DNA of 64,000 nucleotides from Paeniglutamicibacter antarcticus_C (GCF_039544305.1 NZ_BAABLK010000004.1:28661-92660); one strand, 5' to 3'; counted from the stretch's first letter, positions 9,217 through 19,245 are shown. Notes: generated by a model from the sequence alone, not told the origin. A program made the numbers and translations.

Positions 9217-9714
9217 ATGAGTGAGACAAACACGGCCGAGCCCATCCGCCTCTCAAGCGGCGACGTCGCCCCGGACTTCACCCTGCCCGATGCCCAGGGG
9301 CAGGAGGTTTCGCTGAATTCGCTTCGCGGAGCCAAGACCATCGTGTACTTCTACCCGGCCGCGTCGACCCCGGGCTGCACCAAGCAGGCCTGCGACTTCC
9401 GCGATTCCCTCGAGCCTCTCAAGGCCGCCGGATACCAGGTCGTGGGCATCTCCCCCGACGCCCCGGCGAAGCTGGCCACCTTCACCGCCAACCAGGAACT
9501 GAGCTTCCCGCTGTTGGCAGACGAAGAGCACGCGGTTGCTGCCGCATACGGCGCATGGGGCGAGAAGAAGAACTACGGCCGTATCTACGAGGGCCTGATC
9601 CGTTCCACCATCGTGGTGGACGAAAGCGGAATCGTCACCTTGGCCCAGTACAACGTGCGCGCCACCGGACACGTTGCGAAACTACGTCGTGATTTGGGCC
9701 TGGATTCGAAGTAA
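9217..9714 (+). CDS. bcp: Thioredoxin-dependent thiol peroxidase (Bcp/PrxQ)
   Basis: A 165-residue atypical peroxiredoxin that reduces hydrogen peroxide and organic hydroperoxides using thioredoxin. The peroxidatic cysteine is in STPGCTKQACDF (near residue 52) and the resolving cysteine lies five residues later, the Bcp/PrxQ arrangement. The preceding FYPAAS strand and the downstream GIRSTIVVDESG-like strands fit the thioredoxin fold. The ATG at 9217 follows AAGGAG; the upstream in-frame extension is not protein-like. It lies between tRNA genes and is probably monocistronic. With KatE it adds to peroxide defence. Confidence 0.95.
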   Translation: MSETNTAEPIRLSSGDVAPDFTLPDAQGQEVSLNSLRGAKTIVYFYPAASTPGCTKQACDFRDSLEPLKAAGYQVVGISPDAPAKLATFTANQELSFPLLADEEHAVAAAYGAWGEKKNYGRIYEGLIRSTIVVDESGIVTLAQYNVRATGHVAKLRRDLGLDSK

Positions 9715-9804
9715 AGTTCCACCCACGGCCCAAAAACGTCAAAGCCCCAAGATAATCTCAGCTAGACTAATTCCTGCCGAACTTCGAAAGCAGTTCGCTG
9801 CCTT

Positions 9805-9886
<82 letters not shown>

Positions 9887-9929
9887 CTACAAAGCCAAGG
9901 GAATCCCAACGGGGACCAATGGCATCGCG

Positions 9930-9962
9930 CAGGGCCCCCGGAGATTTCCGGGGGCCCTGTTC
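9930..9962 (+). terminator. Intrinsic terminator after tRNA-Leu
   Basis: A 13-bp GC-rich perfect stem with a GAT-type loop followed by T-rich sequence, 44 bp after the tRNA and before the solute-binding protein gene. Confidence 0.85.
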
Positions 9963-10023
9963 GTTTGAACCAAGTACGGGGCCGCGACGGGAACGGGCCC
10001 AAAACACAATCGAGGAGTCTTTG

Positions 10024-11865
10024 GTGCCAAGCAAGCAGCACAGTGAAGCACGCCACGGTGCCTCCCGACGTGTCTTCCTGGCAGGCGGACTGGGCCTGGG
10101 CGCCCTGGCACTGAGCGGTTGCATCCCCAAGGACGTGCCCCCGGCTCCCGGCCCCACCGGCAGCGCCGAACCGGCGATCCGTCCGTTCCACTTCGGCACG
10201 GCCGCGACTCCGGCGACCCTTGACCCGGCGATTTCCGGTGACAACGAGACCTTCCGCGTCACCCGGCAACTCTACGAGGGTCTGGTGGGGGTGGACCGCG
10301 AGACCGGAGCCCCCATCCCCCTGCTGGCCACCGACTGGATCGCGAGCCCGGACCGGCTTCAATACACCTTCATCCTGCGCCGCGGGGTCAAGTTCCACGA
10401 CGGCACCGATTTCGACGCCGACGCCGTTGTCACCAACTTCGAGCACTGGGCAACGCTCCCGGCTGCGGAGCGCGAGAACTCGGACCAAGGTTTCACCCAG
10501 GTCTTTAGGCCCAACGAACGGCTGCCCCAGCTGCCCAAGACACTGCCCAGTCCCAAGCCGACCAAGGATGCCTCCGGAAACGAGGTCGTCGAGCCGCAGG
10601 CCGAGGCCCACCACACCGCGCAATTAGAGATCTTGGCAGCGTTGCACGACCAGCTCAAGGCCCATCCGTTCGTCGGGGCGGGCTCCGGGGGCAGCGCCAG
10701 CTACTTCGGCTCCATTAAGGCCGCCGACACCCACACGGTGGTGCTCACGCTGCGCAAGCCCATCACCGGGCTCATCGAGGCCCTCACCCTGCCGGGGATG
10801 GCCATTGCATCCCCCACGGCCCTGGCCACCGCGCCGGAGGTCGGAGGAAGGGTCTCGGTCCTCTCGACGCACCCCGTGGGCACAGGCCCCTTCCAGTTCC
10901 TCACCTGGAAGGACGACGCGATCACGCTGCGCAGCTTCCCGGAATACTGGGGCGCTGCCACCCTCGAGGCGAACCCCACGGCCCCCACGCTGGTGACCTT
11001 CCACGAGAACCGCACCCCCGCCGCACGCCTGGGCGCGCTGACCCACGGGAAGGTCGACGGTTTTGACATGGTCACGGTGACCGGACTGCGCGAACTGGTG
11101 CGCGACGGCAAGCTGGTGGTCCAGCGCGACCCCTACTCGGTGACCTACCTAGGCATGAACCGCAAGGATGAGTGGCTGGCCAAGGACGAATTCCGCCGCG
11201 CCGTCGCCCACTGCATCGACCGGCAGAAGATCATCGAGCAGTTCTTCATCTCCGGGACCAAGGAAGCCCGCGGTTTCCTGCCCGCCTCGCTGGGGGTGAA
11301 GTCCTCGGATACCTACTTCGGTCCCGATGCCGCCCGCGCCGCCGAGCTGCTCGAATCCTGCGGCTACGACGGCACCCCGATCCCGTTCCTCTACCCGCTG
11401 AACATCTCCCGGGCCTACCTGCCGCTGCCCGAACTCATCTACGCCGAGATCTCACGCCAACTGGCGGTGGCCGGCATCAAGGTGGCGCCGATGCCCATCG
11501 ACTGGACCGACGGGTACGTGGCAAAGGTCCGCTCCGGGGAGGTCCCGGGGCTGCACCTGCTGGGCTTCAACGGCGGCTACAGGGACCCCGATGACTTCAT
11601 GGGCGCGCTGTTCACCTCCAACGGCAAGCAGTTCGACTACGACTCCCCGATCCTCTCGGCCCAGGTGCTGTTGGCCCGGTCCATGCCGGCCGGCCAGGAC
11701 CGCGTGACCGCATACGAGGAGCTCTCCAACACGCTGGCCACCGACCTTCCCGCACTGCCCCTGGCCTTCCCGATTTCGGCTCTGGCGTTCAACGACACGG
11801 TGAAGTACTACCCTTCCTCACCGGTTCTGGACGAAGTGTTCTCGGACGTGAAACTCGCCACCTAA
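10024..11865 (+). CDS. ABC transporter substrate-binding lipoprotein, family 5
   Basis: A 613-residue extracytoplasmic solute-binding protein of the peptide/nickel (SBP family 5) type. The N-terminus holds a twin arginine (SRRVFLAGG) followed by a hydrophobic stretch and the lipobox ALSGC near residue 32, so it is probably a lipoprotein, perhaps exported by the Tat route. The mature part begins with the family pattern AATPATLDPAISGDNET and has the GVKFHDGTDFDADAVV signature. The GTG at 10024 follows GAGGAG. No permease or ATPase gene lies beside it, so it is an orphan that must use components encoded elsewhere. Oligopeptides are the most likely ligand class, but this is not established. Confidence 0.92.
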   Translation: MPSKQHSEARHGASRRVFLAGGLGLGALALSGCIPKDVPPAPGPTGSAEPAIRPFHFGTAATPATLDPAISGDNETFRVTRQLYEGLVGVDRETGAPIPLLATDWIASPDRLQYTFILRRGVKFHDGTDFDADAVVTNFEHWATLPAAERENSDQGFTQVFRPNERLPQLPKTLPSPKPTKDASGNEVVEPQAEAHHTAQLEILAALHDQLKAHPFVGAGSGGSASYFGSIKAADTHTVVLTLRKPITGLIEALTLPGMAIASPTALATAPEVGGRVSVLSTHPVGTGPFQFLTWKDDAITLRSFPEYWGAATLEANPTAPTLVTFHENRTPAARLGALTHGKVDGFDMVTVTGLRELVRDGKLVVQRDPYSVTYLGMNRKDEWLAKDEFRRAVAHCIDRQKIIEQFFISGTKEARGFLPASLGVKSSDTYFGPDAARAAELLESCGYDGTPIPFLYPLNISRAYLPLPELIYAEISRQLAVAGIKVAPMPIDWTDGYVAKVRSGEVPGLHLLGFNGGYRDPDDFMGALFTSNGKQFDYDSPILSAQVLLARSMPAGQDRVTAYEELSNTLATDLPALPLAFPISALAFNDTVKYYPSSPVLDEVFSDVKLAT

Positions 11866-11958
11866 ACATCACGTGCCAAGGCCCCAATTTCCCGGACCCT
11901 GCCGCGCCACGCTAACCTTGCCTAGAGTCTAGAAGAACTTTCAATGGAGATCCCCCTC

Positions 11959-13440
11959 GTGCCTTCTGAATCCACCCAGCAGTCATTCGACGTCGTCCTT
12001 GTCGGCGCCGGTATCATGAGCGCCACGCTCGGTACCCTGATCAAGCAATTGGAACCGGGGTGGAGCATTGGACTTTTCGAGAACCTTGACCAGGCGGGCC
12101 TCGAGTCCTCCGATCCCTGGAACAACGCAGGCACCGGCCACTCCGCCCTGTGCGAACTGAACTACACCGCCCTTGAAGCCGACGGCAGCGTCGACCCCGC
12201 CAAGGCTGTAAAGATCAATGAGCAGTACCAAGTCACGCGCCAGTTCTTCTCCCACCTGATGAAGAACAAGGTGGTGGAGGATCCCGCCAGCTTCATCAAC
12301 CCGCTGCCGCACATGAGCTTCGTCCTGGGCGAAGACTCGCAGAAGTTCCTCAAGACGCGCTACGAGGCCCTGAAGCCCAACACGCTGTTCAACGAGATCG
12401 AACACACCGAGGACCTGGACACCATCGCTTCCTGGACGCCGCTGGTGGCCAAGGGACGTGATGAATCCGAGCCGGTGGCAGCCTCGCGGGTCACCTCGGG
12501 AACCGACGTGGACTTCGGTTCGCTCACCAAGCAGATGACCCAAAGCCTCGCCGCCGATGGTGTCGAGGTCAACTTCGGCCACCGCGTCACGGACATCGGT
12601 CGCAACCGCGGCGGCTGGGGCATCACCGTGCGGAACAACGCCACCAAGGCCAAGCACACGGTGAACGCGAAGTTCGTCTTCGTCGGAGCCGGCGGTGGCG
12701 CCCTGGGCCTGTTGCAAAAGTCGGGCATCAAGGAAATCAAGGGCTTCGGCGGATTCCCGGTCTCGGGCCAGTTCCTGCGCTGCACCGAGGACTCGATCAT
12801 CGAACAGCACCACGCCAAGGTCTACGGCCAGGCCTCGGTCGGTGCCCCGCCGATGAGCGTTCCGCATCTGGACACCCGCTACGTCGATGGCAAGCGCTCG
12901 CTGATGTTCGGCCCCTACGCCGGCTTCTCCACCAACTTCCTGAAGACCTCCTCGTTGATGGACCTTCCGCTGTCCATCCGCCCGCACAACATCCTTCCGA
13001 TGCTGGCCGTGGGCAAGGACAACCTTGACCTGACCATGTACCTGGTCAAGGAGGTGCTCAAGTCCCGCGGCAGCAAGATCGATGCCCTGCACGAGTACCT
13101 GCCCAGCGCGCTGGACGAGAACTGGGAATTGATCACCGCCGGGCAACGTGTCCAGGTCATCAAGAAGGATCCGAAGAAGGTCGGGGTATTGCAGTTCGGC
13201 ACCGAGGTCATCACCTCCGATGACGGCACCATCTCAGGGCTGCTCGGTGCATCCCCCGGGGCCTCCACCGCGACCCCGATCATGATCGGGCTGCTGGGCC
13301 GCTGCTTCCCCAAGCAGTTCGCTTCCTGGGAGCCCAAGCTCAAGGAGATCATCCCGTCCTACGGTGTGAAGCTCAATGAGAACGCCTCGCTCTACACAGA
13401 AGTCCGCGCAGAGACCGACAAGGTCCTGAAGCTGGCCTAG
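11959..13440 (+). CDS. mqo: Malate:quinone oxidoreductase
   Basis: A 493-residue peripheral membrane flavoprotein that oxidises L-malate to oxaloacetate and passes electrons to quinone, serving both the TCA cycle and the respiratory chain. The FAD loop VLVGAGIMSATLG is at the N-terminus, followed by the family-specific ESSDPWNNAGTGHSALCELNYT stretch. The C-terminal LGASPGASTAT motif is also typical, and the length matches the family. I choose the GTG at 11959 because GGAG lies 9 bp before it; the ATG at 11944 is the alternative. It is transcribed alone and ends in a strong terminator. Confidence 0.96.
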   Translation: MPSESTQQSFDVVLVGAGIMSATLGTLIKQLEPGWSIGLFENLDQAGLESSDPWNNAGTGHSALCELNYTALEADGSVDPAKAVKINEQYQVTRQFFSHLMKNKVVEDPASFINPLPHMSFVLGEDSQKFLKTRYEALKPNTLFNEIEHTEDLDTIASWTPLVAKGRDESEPVAASRVTSGTDVDFGSLTKQMTQSLAADGVEVNFGHRVTDIGRNRGGWGITVRNNATKAKHTVNAKFVFVGAGGGALGLLQKSGIKEIKGFGGFPVSGQFLRCTEDSIIEQHHAKVYGQASVGAPPMSVPHLDTRYVDGKRSLMFGPYAGFSTNFLKTSSLMDLPLSIRPHNILPMLAVGKDNLDLTMYLVKEVLKSRGSKIDALHEYLPSALDENWELITAGQRVQVIKKDPKKVGVLQFGTEVITSDDGTISGLLGASPGASTATPIMIGLLGRCFPKQFASWEPKLKEIIPSYGVKLNENASLYTEVRAETDKVLKLA

Positions 13441-13462
13441 GTCCACGGCACCTGCCACGATG

Positions 13463-13502
13463 GCAAGGGCCCGGTTCCCCGCTCGGGGAACCGGGCCCTT
13501 GC
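13463..13502 (+). terminator. Intrinsic terminator after mqo
   Basis: A perfect 18-bp GC-rich inverted repeat around a 3-nt loop, 23 bp beyond the mqo stop codon. Confidence 0.9.
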
Positions 13503-13684
13503 TCTTTGCCTCCCAAGCCCTTGCCCCTTGAAAGCGGGTGCGCACGGTGCTTTGCTTGGGGTGGATGCCCGGGGCGGGTGCACGACCACCACATGCCTGC
13601 CTTGGTACGTCGCGGACTGCGGTGCCACCGACCAGATGGCCCCGGTGAAAGCGCCCGGGAGGACCATCCGGTGAGGACAGTGTC

Positions 13685-14020
13685 ATGCCCGGCGAGGACT
13701 ACCTGAACACGTTGAAGAAAGCCAAGAGCACCGTCTACGGCCCAAACCGGGAGAAGGTCGGCACCATGGGCAATATCTTTGTCGACCGGAACACCGGGGA
13801 TCCGGACTTCGTGTCCGTCCACGTTGGCCTGTTCGGATCCGAGGAATGCTTGGTCCCGCTCTCAGGCGCCGTGTTCACCGATGGCCACTTGCAGGTCCGG
13901 TTCCCCAAGGACGTGATCAAGCGCGCACCGAACATCGATCCTGCGGCGGAACTCAACCACCATGCCAAGGACCTGCTGGACAGGTATTACTCCGCCATGG
14001 ACCCGGACACCGGATCCTAG
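13685..14020 (+). CDS. PRC-barrel domain protein
   Basis: A 111-residue small protein. Residues about 15-85 show the PRC-barrel pattern (VYGPNREKVGTMGNIFVDRNTGDPDFVSVHVGLF, then LVPLSGAVFTDGHLQVRFPKDVIKRAP). Such stand-alone barrels occur in actinobacteria and archaea and are thought to bind RNA, metals or partner proteins; the role here is unknown. There is no signal peptide. A GAGGACA ribosome site precedes the ATG. Confidence 0.85.
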   Translation: MPGEDYLNTLKKAKSTVYGPNREKVGTMGNIFVDRNTGDPDFVSVHVGLFGSEECLVPLSGAVFTDGHLQVRFPKDVIKRAPNIDPAAELNHHAKDLLDRYYSAMDPDTGS

Positions 14021-14241
14021 CCGGGCATCCGGTCCGCCTGGGGACGGGATCGGGCACCGAACCACAGTTGCCCAACACCGAGCAACGAGGCAAAGTGGCA
14101 CTATGTCGCTGCGACGGTTTGAGGGCAGAACCGTTCTACGATGGAAGGCGACGGCCTCTGGCCCGGTGCAGAAAGCAACGCAGGGCCGGCAGTACCGCCG
14201 GGGAGCAGTCCCCGCCAGCACAAACAAAGGAGAAACAAGCT

Positions 14242-14415
14242 ATGAGCGATAAGACCGAACAGGGCAACTCCAAGAACGAGCCAACCAAGCCAAAGGACAG
14301 TGTCTCGGATCCTGCCTTGGGCGCAGAGACCGGCCATGACTGGTCCGACGAAGGGGGCGCCACGCCGGGCGGACCGGCCACCAACGTCGACCCCGACAAG
14401 GAATCGGCCGAATAA
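14242..14415 (+). CDS. Small acidic hydrophilic protein
   Basis: A 57-residue protein of unknown function, rich in Asp, Glu, Lys, Pro and Gly, without hydrophobic segments and probably disordered. A strong AAAGGAG lies 12 bp before the ATG and a strong terminator follows, which support real expression despite the low complexity. Similar short hydrophilic proteins occur near stress genes in Micrococcaceae, but I cannot name the family. Confidence 0.65.
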   Translation: MSDKTEQGNSKNEPTKPKDSVSDPALGAETGHDWSDEGGATPGGPATNVDPDKESAE

Positions 14416-14480
14416 CGCGCAACATACTCAGCCTCTGGAGGCTGCACGAATCTAGCCTCCACGCGCTGGATGTTGGATAA

Positions 14481-14530
14481 AGCACGGATGCGGAACCTGT
14501 GACCAGGTTCCGCATCCGTGCTTATTTTTT
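14481..14530 (+). terminator. Intrinsic terminator with T-tract
   Basis: A 17-19 bp perfect stem with a TGAC loop followed by TATTTTTTT, the strongest rho-independent signal in the window. It follows the small acidic protein gene. Confidence 0.93.
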
Positions 14531-14756
14531 TGAGCGAGTTCCTGCCAAACCCTTGCATACGCCCAACCGGCCACTGAGCCACCGCCAATCACCGGGCGCG
14601 CTCAATAGCAATCCCCTGCCGGGTTCGATTCGGCCAGCGAGTCCTTTTCCCCGCGAGCTCACCCGGCTTCGCTGATACTGCTGCCTGGGGCATCGGCTCG
14701 AGACAATGCCGGGGCCACAACACGGTGCACGCGCAATGCCCGTGGGCTCGGGGCGG

Positions 14757-15017
14757 CTAACGGGTCGTGGGGTCCGGGTTCGGCATGGGATCGGGGCCGG
14801 GCACCGGGCCGGGACCAGGTGCCGGGAACGGATCCGGTTCCGGTGATGGCGCCGGAGGCGGGCCCGGGGGCGCATCCGGCGGGAAGCCGGGCTCGGGTGC
14901 CGGCGCCGGGGCGGGAGGACCCGGGGGCGGTTCCGGTTCGGGAGCGTGTTCCGGGGGCATCGTCGTGCCGCCCGGCAGGCGCTCGTGATTCGCCGGCTCA
15001 TTGATTAGGGAGTACAT
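14757..15017 (-). CDS. Short proline-rich low-complexity protein
   Basis: An 86-residue protein whose second half is almost entirely Pro, Gly, Ala, Glu and Asp in PEPxPPPG/PAPG-type repeats. The first 20 residues are ordinary (MYSLINEPANHERLPGG). GAGGAG lies 6 bp before the ATG at 15017, which supports translation. No signal peptide or membrane helix is present. It could be a flexible spacer-like protein; the function is unknown. The complementary strand reads as glycine-rich sequence and is less likely because it lacks a start signal. Confidence 0.55.
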   Translation of the reverse strand: MYSLINEPANHERLPGGTTMPPEHAPEPEPPPGPPAPAPAPEPGFPPDAPPGPPPAPSPEPDPFPAPGPGPVPGPDPMPNPDPTTR

Positions 15018-15266
15018 GTTTTCTCCTCACGTTGGCTGGAGTCGACAGCCGCCGTTAACCCTTTGCGGGGACGCCGGCGGAGCGACCTCATATCGGTCTT
15101 GCGGACCGTTGGCCCATGGTTGCACGTCAACGGCAGGTGAGTCCAGCAATCGGTCCTGGCAAACCCGTGGCCAAAGGTAGCCCCGGAGATGCACCTCTGC
15201 CGTCCCCAAGCCCACTAGAGTAGGCGGGAGGAGCAATAGCGAGACAACGATCTTCTAGGATGGCAG

Positions 15267-18200
15267 ATGTACCGGTTAGCCGTACTTTCATTGGGCAACC
15301 GCGCCCTCATCGCACTGATCACCGTGTTTGTGGCGGTATTCGGAGTGATCACCATGGGCCAACTCAAGCAGGAACTCATTCCTGCCCTCGAGTTCCCGCA
15401 GATTTCCGTGGTGGCATCCCAGCAGGGCGCTTCCCCCGAGGTCATCGACAAGCAGGTTGCCCAGCCCCTTGAAGGCGCGCTGCAGGCCGTGGAGGGTCTT
15501 GAATCCTCGTCTTCCACCTCGCAGACCGGCTTCACCACCGTCTCGCTGACCTTCGTCTACGGTACGGACCTGGACCGCGCGCGCGCGCAGGTGGACAAGG
15601 CCATTTCCAATGCCAAGTCCGAGCTGCCCAAGGACGTCGATCCCACCGCGTTCGCCGGTTCCATTTCCGACTTCCCCGTCGTCTATTTGGCGGTCTCCGG
15701 GGACGAGAACCTGAACGCGCTGCGTGCCGACGTCGAGCGCCTGGTCCTTCCCAAGCTCTCGAAAATCGAGGGTGTGCGCACCGCGGATGTCTCCGGCGGC
15801 ACCTCCCAGCACATTGCCGTGCTTCCTGATTCCGCCAAGATGGCTGCCGCGCAATTGAGCGTCAAGGACCTCAAGGACGTCATCGAGGAAGGTTCCGGGT
15901 TGATGCCGGTTGGCCGGCTGAGCACCGATGGCCTTGACCTGCCCGTCACCTCCGGATCCTCTATCGATTCGCTCAAGGCAGTCAAGTCGCTGCCCGTGCG
16001 CGGAACCAACGGCGTGGCCGAGCTCTCCGAGCTGGCCACCGTGGAACTTCAGGACGACACCGCGACCTCCGTCACCCGCACCAACGGCGAGGAAACCCTC
16101 GCGGTCTCCATCACCAAGAAGCCCGACGGCGACACCGTGGGGATCTCTCAGGCAGTCACCGCCGAGCTTCCGGACCTGGCCGCCCAACTGGGCGCCGCCG
16201 CCACCTTCACGACGGTATTTGACCAGGCCCCCTTCATCGAGCAATCCATCCACGACCTGACCGTCGAGGGCCTGCTGGGCTTGGGCTTCGCCGTGGTGGT
16301 GATCCTGATCTTCCTGCTCTCGGTGCGCTCCACGCTGGTGACCGCGATTTCCATCCCGCTCTCCCTGCTGGTCACCTTCATCGGCCTGAGCGTGGGCGGC
16401 TACTCGTTGAACGTGTTGACACTTGGTGCACTGACCATCTCCATCGGCCGCGTGGTCGATGACTCCATCGTGGTCATCGAGAACATCAAGCGGCACCTGG
16501 CCTATGGCGAGGAGAAGTCCAAGGCCATCATCACCGCGGTGCGCGAGGTAGCCACCGCGGTGACCGCCGCGACGCTAACCACCGTTGCGGTGTTTTTGCC
16601 CGTCGCCCTGGTCGGCGGGGTGGCCGGGGAACTATTCCGACCCTTTGCACTGACAGTGACCATTGCGCTGCTTGCCTCGCTGCTTGTCGCACTGACGATT
16701 GTTCCGGTACTCGCCTACTGGTTCCTGGGCCAGAGCCAGTCCGGCGCGGCGGATGTCGAAGCGGCCCGCACCGCAGCCGAGGCCAAGGAATCACGCTCCT
16801 GGCTCCAGCGCGGCTACTCCCCCATCCTGCGCGGCACCCAGCGGCACCCGGCGGTCACGCTGGTGGCCGCGGTGCTGTTGCTGGGGCTCACGGCCTTCCT
16901 GGTGCCCCTGGTGCCGACCAACCTGCTCGGAGGCACCGGGCAGAACACCTTCACCGTCTCCCAGAAGCTTCCCGCCGGTTCCTCCCTGGACACCACGCTG
17001 GATGCTGCCGAACCGGTGGAGAAGGCCCTGCGTGGACTCGATAGCGTGATGGATGTCCAGCTGACCGCCGGAAACCCGTCCGGCGGGTTCGCCGCGTTCA
17101 TGGCCGGGGGAACAGATACCGCGTCCTTCACCGTGATGACCGACCCCGATGCCGATCAGGAGGCCATCCAGGGTGCCGCACGCACGGTGCTGGGCCCGCT
17201 GGGCAAGGATTCGGAGATCTCTCTATCGGCCAACGAGGGCGGTCCCACCGGCTCCTCCACCGTCACCGTGAAGGTCGGGGCACCGACCCCCGGGCTGCTC
17301 ACCGAGGCGACCAAGGCCACCGTGGATGCCATGGGTGGCATCGAGGGCGCAACCGACGTCAGCGACAACCTCTCCACGGCCCGTCCCCAGGTTTCCATCG
17401 AGATCGACAAGACCAAGGCCGCCAAGGCCGGGCTCTCCGAGGCGCAGATCGGCGGATTGACCGCCGGCACGATCTCTCCGGTTCCCGCCGGCACAGTGCG
17501 CCTGGGATACACGGACTACCCAGTGAGCATCGGTGAAGGAACCGAGCTCAAGGACCTCAAGCAGCTGCGCGACCTCGCGCTTCCCACCGCGAACGGCATC
17601 GTGAAGCTCGGCGACGTGGCAACGGTTGAGCGCACCGAATCCCCGGCAACCATCACCTCCTCCAACGGGGAGAGGATCGCCACCGTCTCGATCACCCCGG
17701 GCGAGAACGATTTGGGTGCGGTCTCCGCGGAAGTCACCAAGCGCCTGGACACGCTTAAGCTTCCCGAGGGAGCCACCGCCGAGCTTGGCGGTGCCGCCAC
17801 CGAGCAGGCCGAGTCCTTCGCCCAGCTCTACCTGGCACTGCTTGCGGCAATCGCCATCGTGTACGTGGTCATGGTTGCCACGTTCAAGTCGCTGGTGCAG
17901 CCGCTGATCCTGCTGGTCTCCATCCCGTTTGCCGCCACCGGCGCCATCGGGCTGCTGCTGATCACCGGGGTCCCGTTGGGGCTGCCCTCGCTGATCGGCA
18001 TGCTGATGCTGGTGGGCATCGTGGTCACCAACGCGATCGTGCTCATCGATCTGATCAACCAGTACAGGGTACCGCGCGACGGACGCCCGGCAATGAACCT
18101 GCAAGATGCCATCTACCACGGTGCCCGGCAGCGTCTGCGCCCGATCCTGATGACGGCGCTTGCAACGATCTTCGCCCTGGTGCCAATGGCACTGGGACTC

Positions 18201-18617
18201 ACCGGCGGGGGAGGATTCATTTCCAGGCCCTTGGCAGTGGTGGTCATTGGCGGGCTGGTCTCCTCCACGGCGCTGACACTGATCCTGGTTCCGGTGCTCT
18301 ACCACCTGGTCGAAGGCGCCAAGGAGCGCTCAGCAACCCGCCGGGCCCAGCGCCACGGCAACCACCCCACCACCGAGGAGGTCATGACCGTGGCCGGCGC
18401 CAGCCTCCAGGTCCCGGCTAAGATGGCCGCACCGAAGGTCACCTCAGGCCCTATTGGCGGCCCGTCCTCCGGCGCGACGCAAGCACCGGGCACCACGGGA
18501 GCTGTTCCGGCGGAACCCGGCGTGATCATCAACCCGGCTACCGGTCAGAGCCCGCTCACCCGTCGTGAGCGCAAGGACATCGAGGACGAGCGCAAGCACA
18601 AGCACAAGGATTCATAG
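15267..18617 (+). CDS. RND efflux transporter, AcrB/SwrC-like permease
   Basis: A 1116-residue inner-membrane exporter of the RND superfamily. The first helix (residues about 10-32) is followed by a large extracytoplasmic loop, then a block of five or six helices from about 330 to 490, with FEQAPFIEQSIHDLTVEGLLGLG as the entry to it. The second half repeats this pattern, with helices from about 855 to 1010. The helix-4 proton-relay acidic residues fit GRVVDDSIVVIENI near residue 397. No membrane-fusion or outer-membrane partner is adjacent, as usual for Gram-positive SwrC-type members. Substrates may be surfactants or drugs. The C-terminal tail is charged and cytoplasmic. Confidence 0.93.
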   Translation: MYRLAVLSLGNRALIALITVFVAVFGVITMGQLKQELIPALEFPQISVVASQQGASPEVIDKQVAQPLEGALQAVEGLESSSSTSQTGFTTVSLTFVYGTDLDRARAQVDKAISNAKSELPKDVDPTAFAGSISDFPVVYLAVSGDENLNALRADVERLVLPKLSKIEGVRTADVSGGTSQHIAVLPDSAKMAAAQLSVKDLKDVIEEGSGLMPVGRLSTDGLDLPVTSGSSIDSLKAVKSLPVRGTNGVAELSELATVELQDDTATSVTRTNGEETLAVSITKKPDGDTVGISQAVTAELPDLAAQLGAAATFTTVFDQAPFIEQSIHDLTVEGLLGLGFAVVVILIFLLSVRSTLVTAISIPLSLLVTFIGLSVGGYSLNVLTLGALTISIGRVVDDSIVVIENIKRHLAYGEEKSKAIITAVREVATAVTAATLTTVAVFLPVALVGGVAGELFRPFALTVTIALLASLLVALTIVPVLAYWFLGQSQSGAADVEAARTAAEAKESRSWLQRGYSPILRGTQRHPAVTLVAAVLLLGLTAFLVPLVPTNLLGGTGQNTFTVSQKLPAGSSLDTTLDAAEPVEKALRGLDSVMDVQLTAGNPSGGFAAFMAGGTDTASFTVMTDPDADQEAIQGAARTVLGPLGKDSEISLSANEGGPTGSSTVTVKVGAPTPGLLTEATKATVDAMGGIEGATDVSDNLSTARPQVSIEIDKTKAAKAGLSEAQIGGLTAGTISPVPAGTVRLGYTDYPVSIGEGTELKDLKQLRDLALPTANGIVKLGDVATVERTESPATITSSNGERIATVSITPGENDLGAVSAEVTKRLDTLKLPEGATAELGGAATEQAESFAQLYLALLAAIAIVYVVMVATFKSLVQPLILLVSIPFAATGAIGLLLITGVPLGLPSLIGMLMLVGIVVTNAIVLIDLINQYRVPRDGRPAMNLQDAIYHGARQRLRPILMTALATIFALVPMALGLTGGGGFISRPLAVVVIGGLVSSTALTLILVPVLYHLVEGAKERSATRRAQRHGNHPTTEEVMTVAGASLQVPAKMAAPKVTSGPIGGPSSGATQAPGTTGAVPAEPGVIINPATGQSPLTRRERKDIEDERKHKHKDS

Positions 18618-18782
18618 GCTTTACCCTGAGCGTGCACGTTCAGGAGGGGGTTCGACACCATGGGTTTCCCGCCTCCCTCCTTGGGCTCAGCACTGTTGCC
18701 CATCCACGGGCCGCGCATAGTCAAACGTGCTTTAAGGTCTTTGGCTCTGGCCACTTGGGGCGTCCACACGTACGCTCGGAGC

Positions 18783-19235
18783 ATGGATGAGAAACAACAC
18801 CACCCCAACACCGAACGACTCGAAACCGACCAGTGCCTTGAGCTGCTCCGCGCGGTTTCCGTTGGCCACCTTGCCGTGAGCACTGGCGACCGCCCGCAAA
18901 TCTTCCCCATCAACTTCACCATCGACCACGGCACGGTGGTTTTCAGGACCGGACCGGGCACGAAACTCGATACGTTGCGCTCCCAGCCCCACGTTGCCTT
19001 CGAAGCCGACGGGGTAAACCAAGAAACCGGGGTTGCCTGGTCGGTCATGGTCCAGGGCGAAGCCGAGCTCTTTGGCGGGATCGAGGAAACGCTAGACACC
19101 TTCGATTTAATGCTTTTCCCGTGGGAGTCGGGCCCGAAGGAACAATTCGTGCGCATCGTTCCCAGCTCTATGACGGGGAGGCGCTTCAAGGTTGCCGATC
19201 CCACGACGTGGTGGAAGAACATGAGCAAGGAGTAG
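18783..19235 (+). CDS. Pyridoxamine 5'-phosphate oxidase-like FMN/F420-binding protein
   Basis: A 150-residue split-barrel protein. The ECLELL-RAVSVGHLAVSTGDRPQIFPINFTIDHGTVVFRTGPGTKL pattern is typical of the flavin-binding stress proteins of the pyridoxamine oxidase superfamily. The fold binds FMN, F420 or haem; which one is used is not clear. I choose the ATG at 18783 because the family begins close to this point, although GGAG lies only 1 bp before it. The gene is followed by a bidirectional terminator that separates it from the convergent GH114-like gene. Confidence 0.85.
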   Translation: MDEKQHHPNTERLETDQCLELLRAVSVGHLAVSTGDRPQIFPINFTIDHGTVVFRTGPGTKLDTLRSQPHVAFEADGVNQETGVAWSVMVQGEAELFGGIEETLDTFDLMLFPWESGPKEQFVRIVPSSMTGRRFKVADPTTWWKNMSKE

Positions 19236-19245
19236 GCAACGCGGT

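Noticed and set aside
11983..13146. 387-codon open frame antisense to mqo
   Set aside because: Shadow of the real gene, no start signal.
15288..16496. 402-codon open frame on the minus strand
   Set aside because: Antisense to the RND transporter, with Gly/His/Asp-rich translation typical of GC-rich antisense frames.
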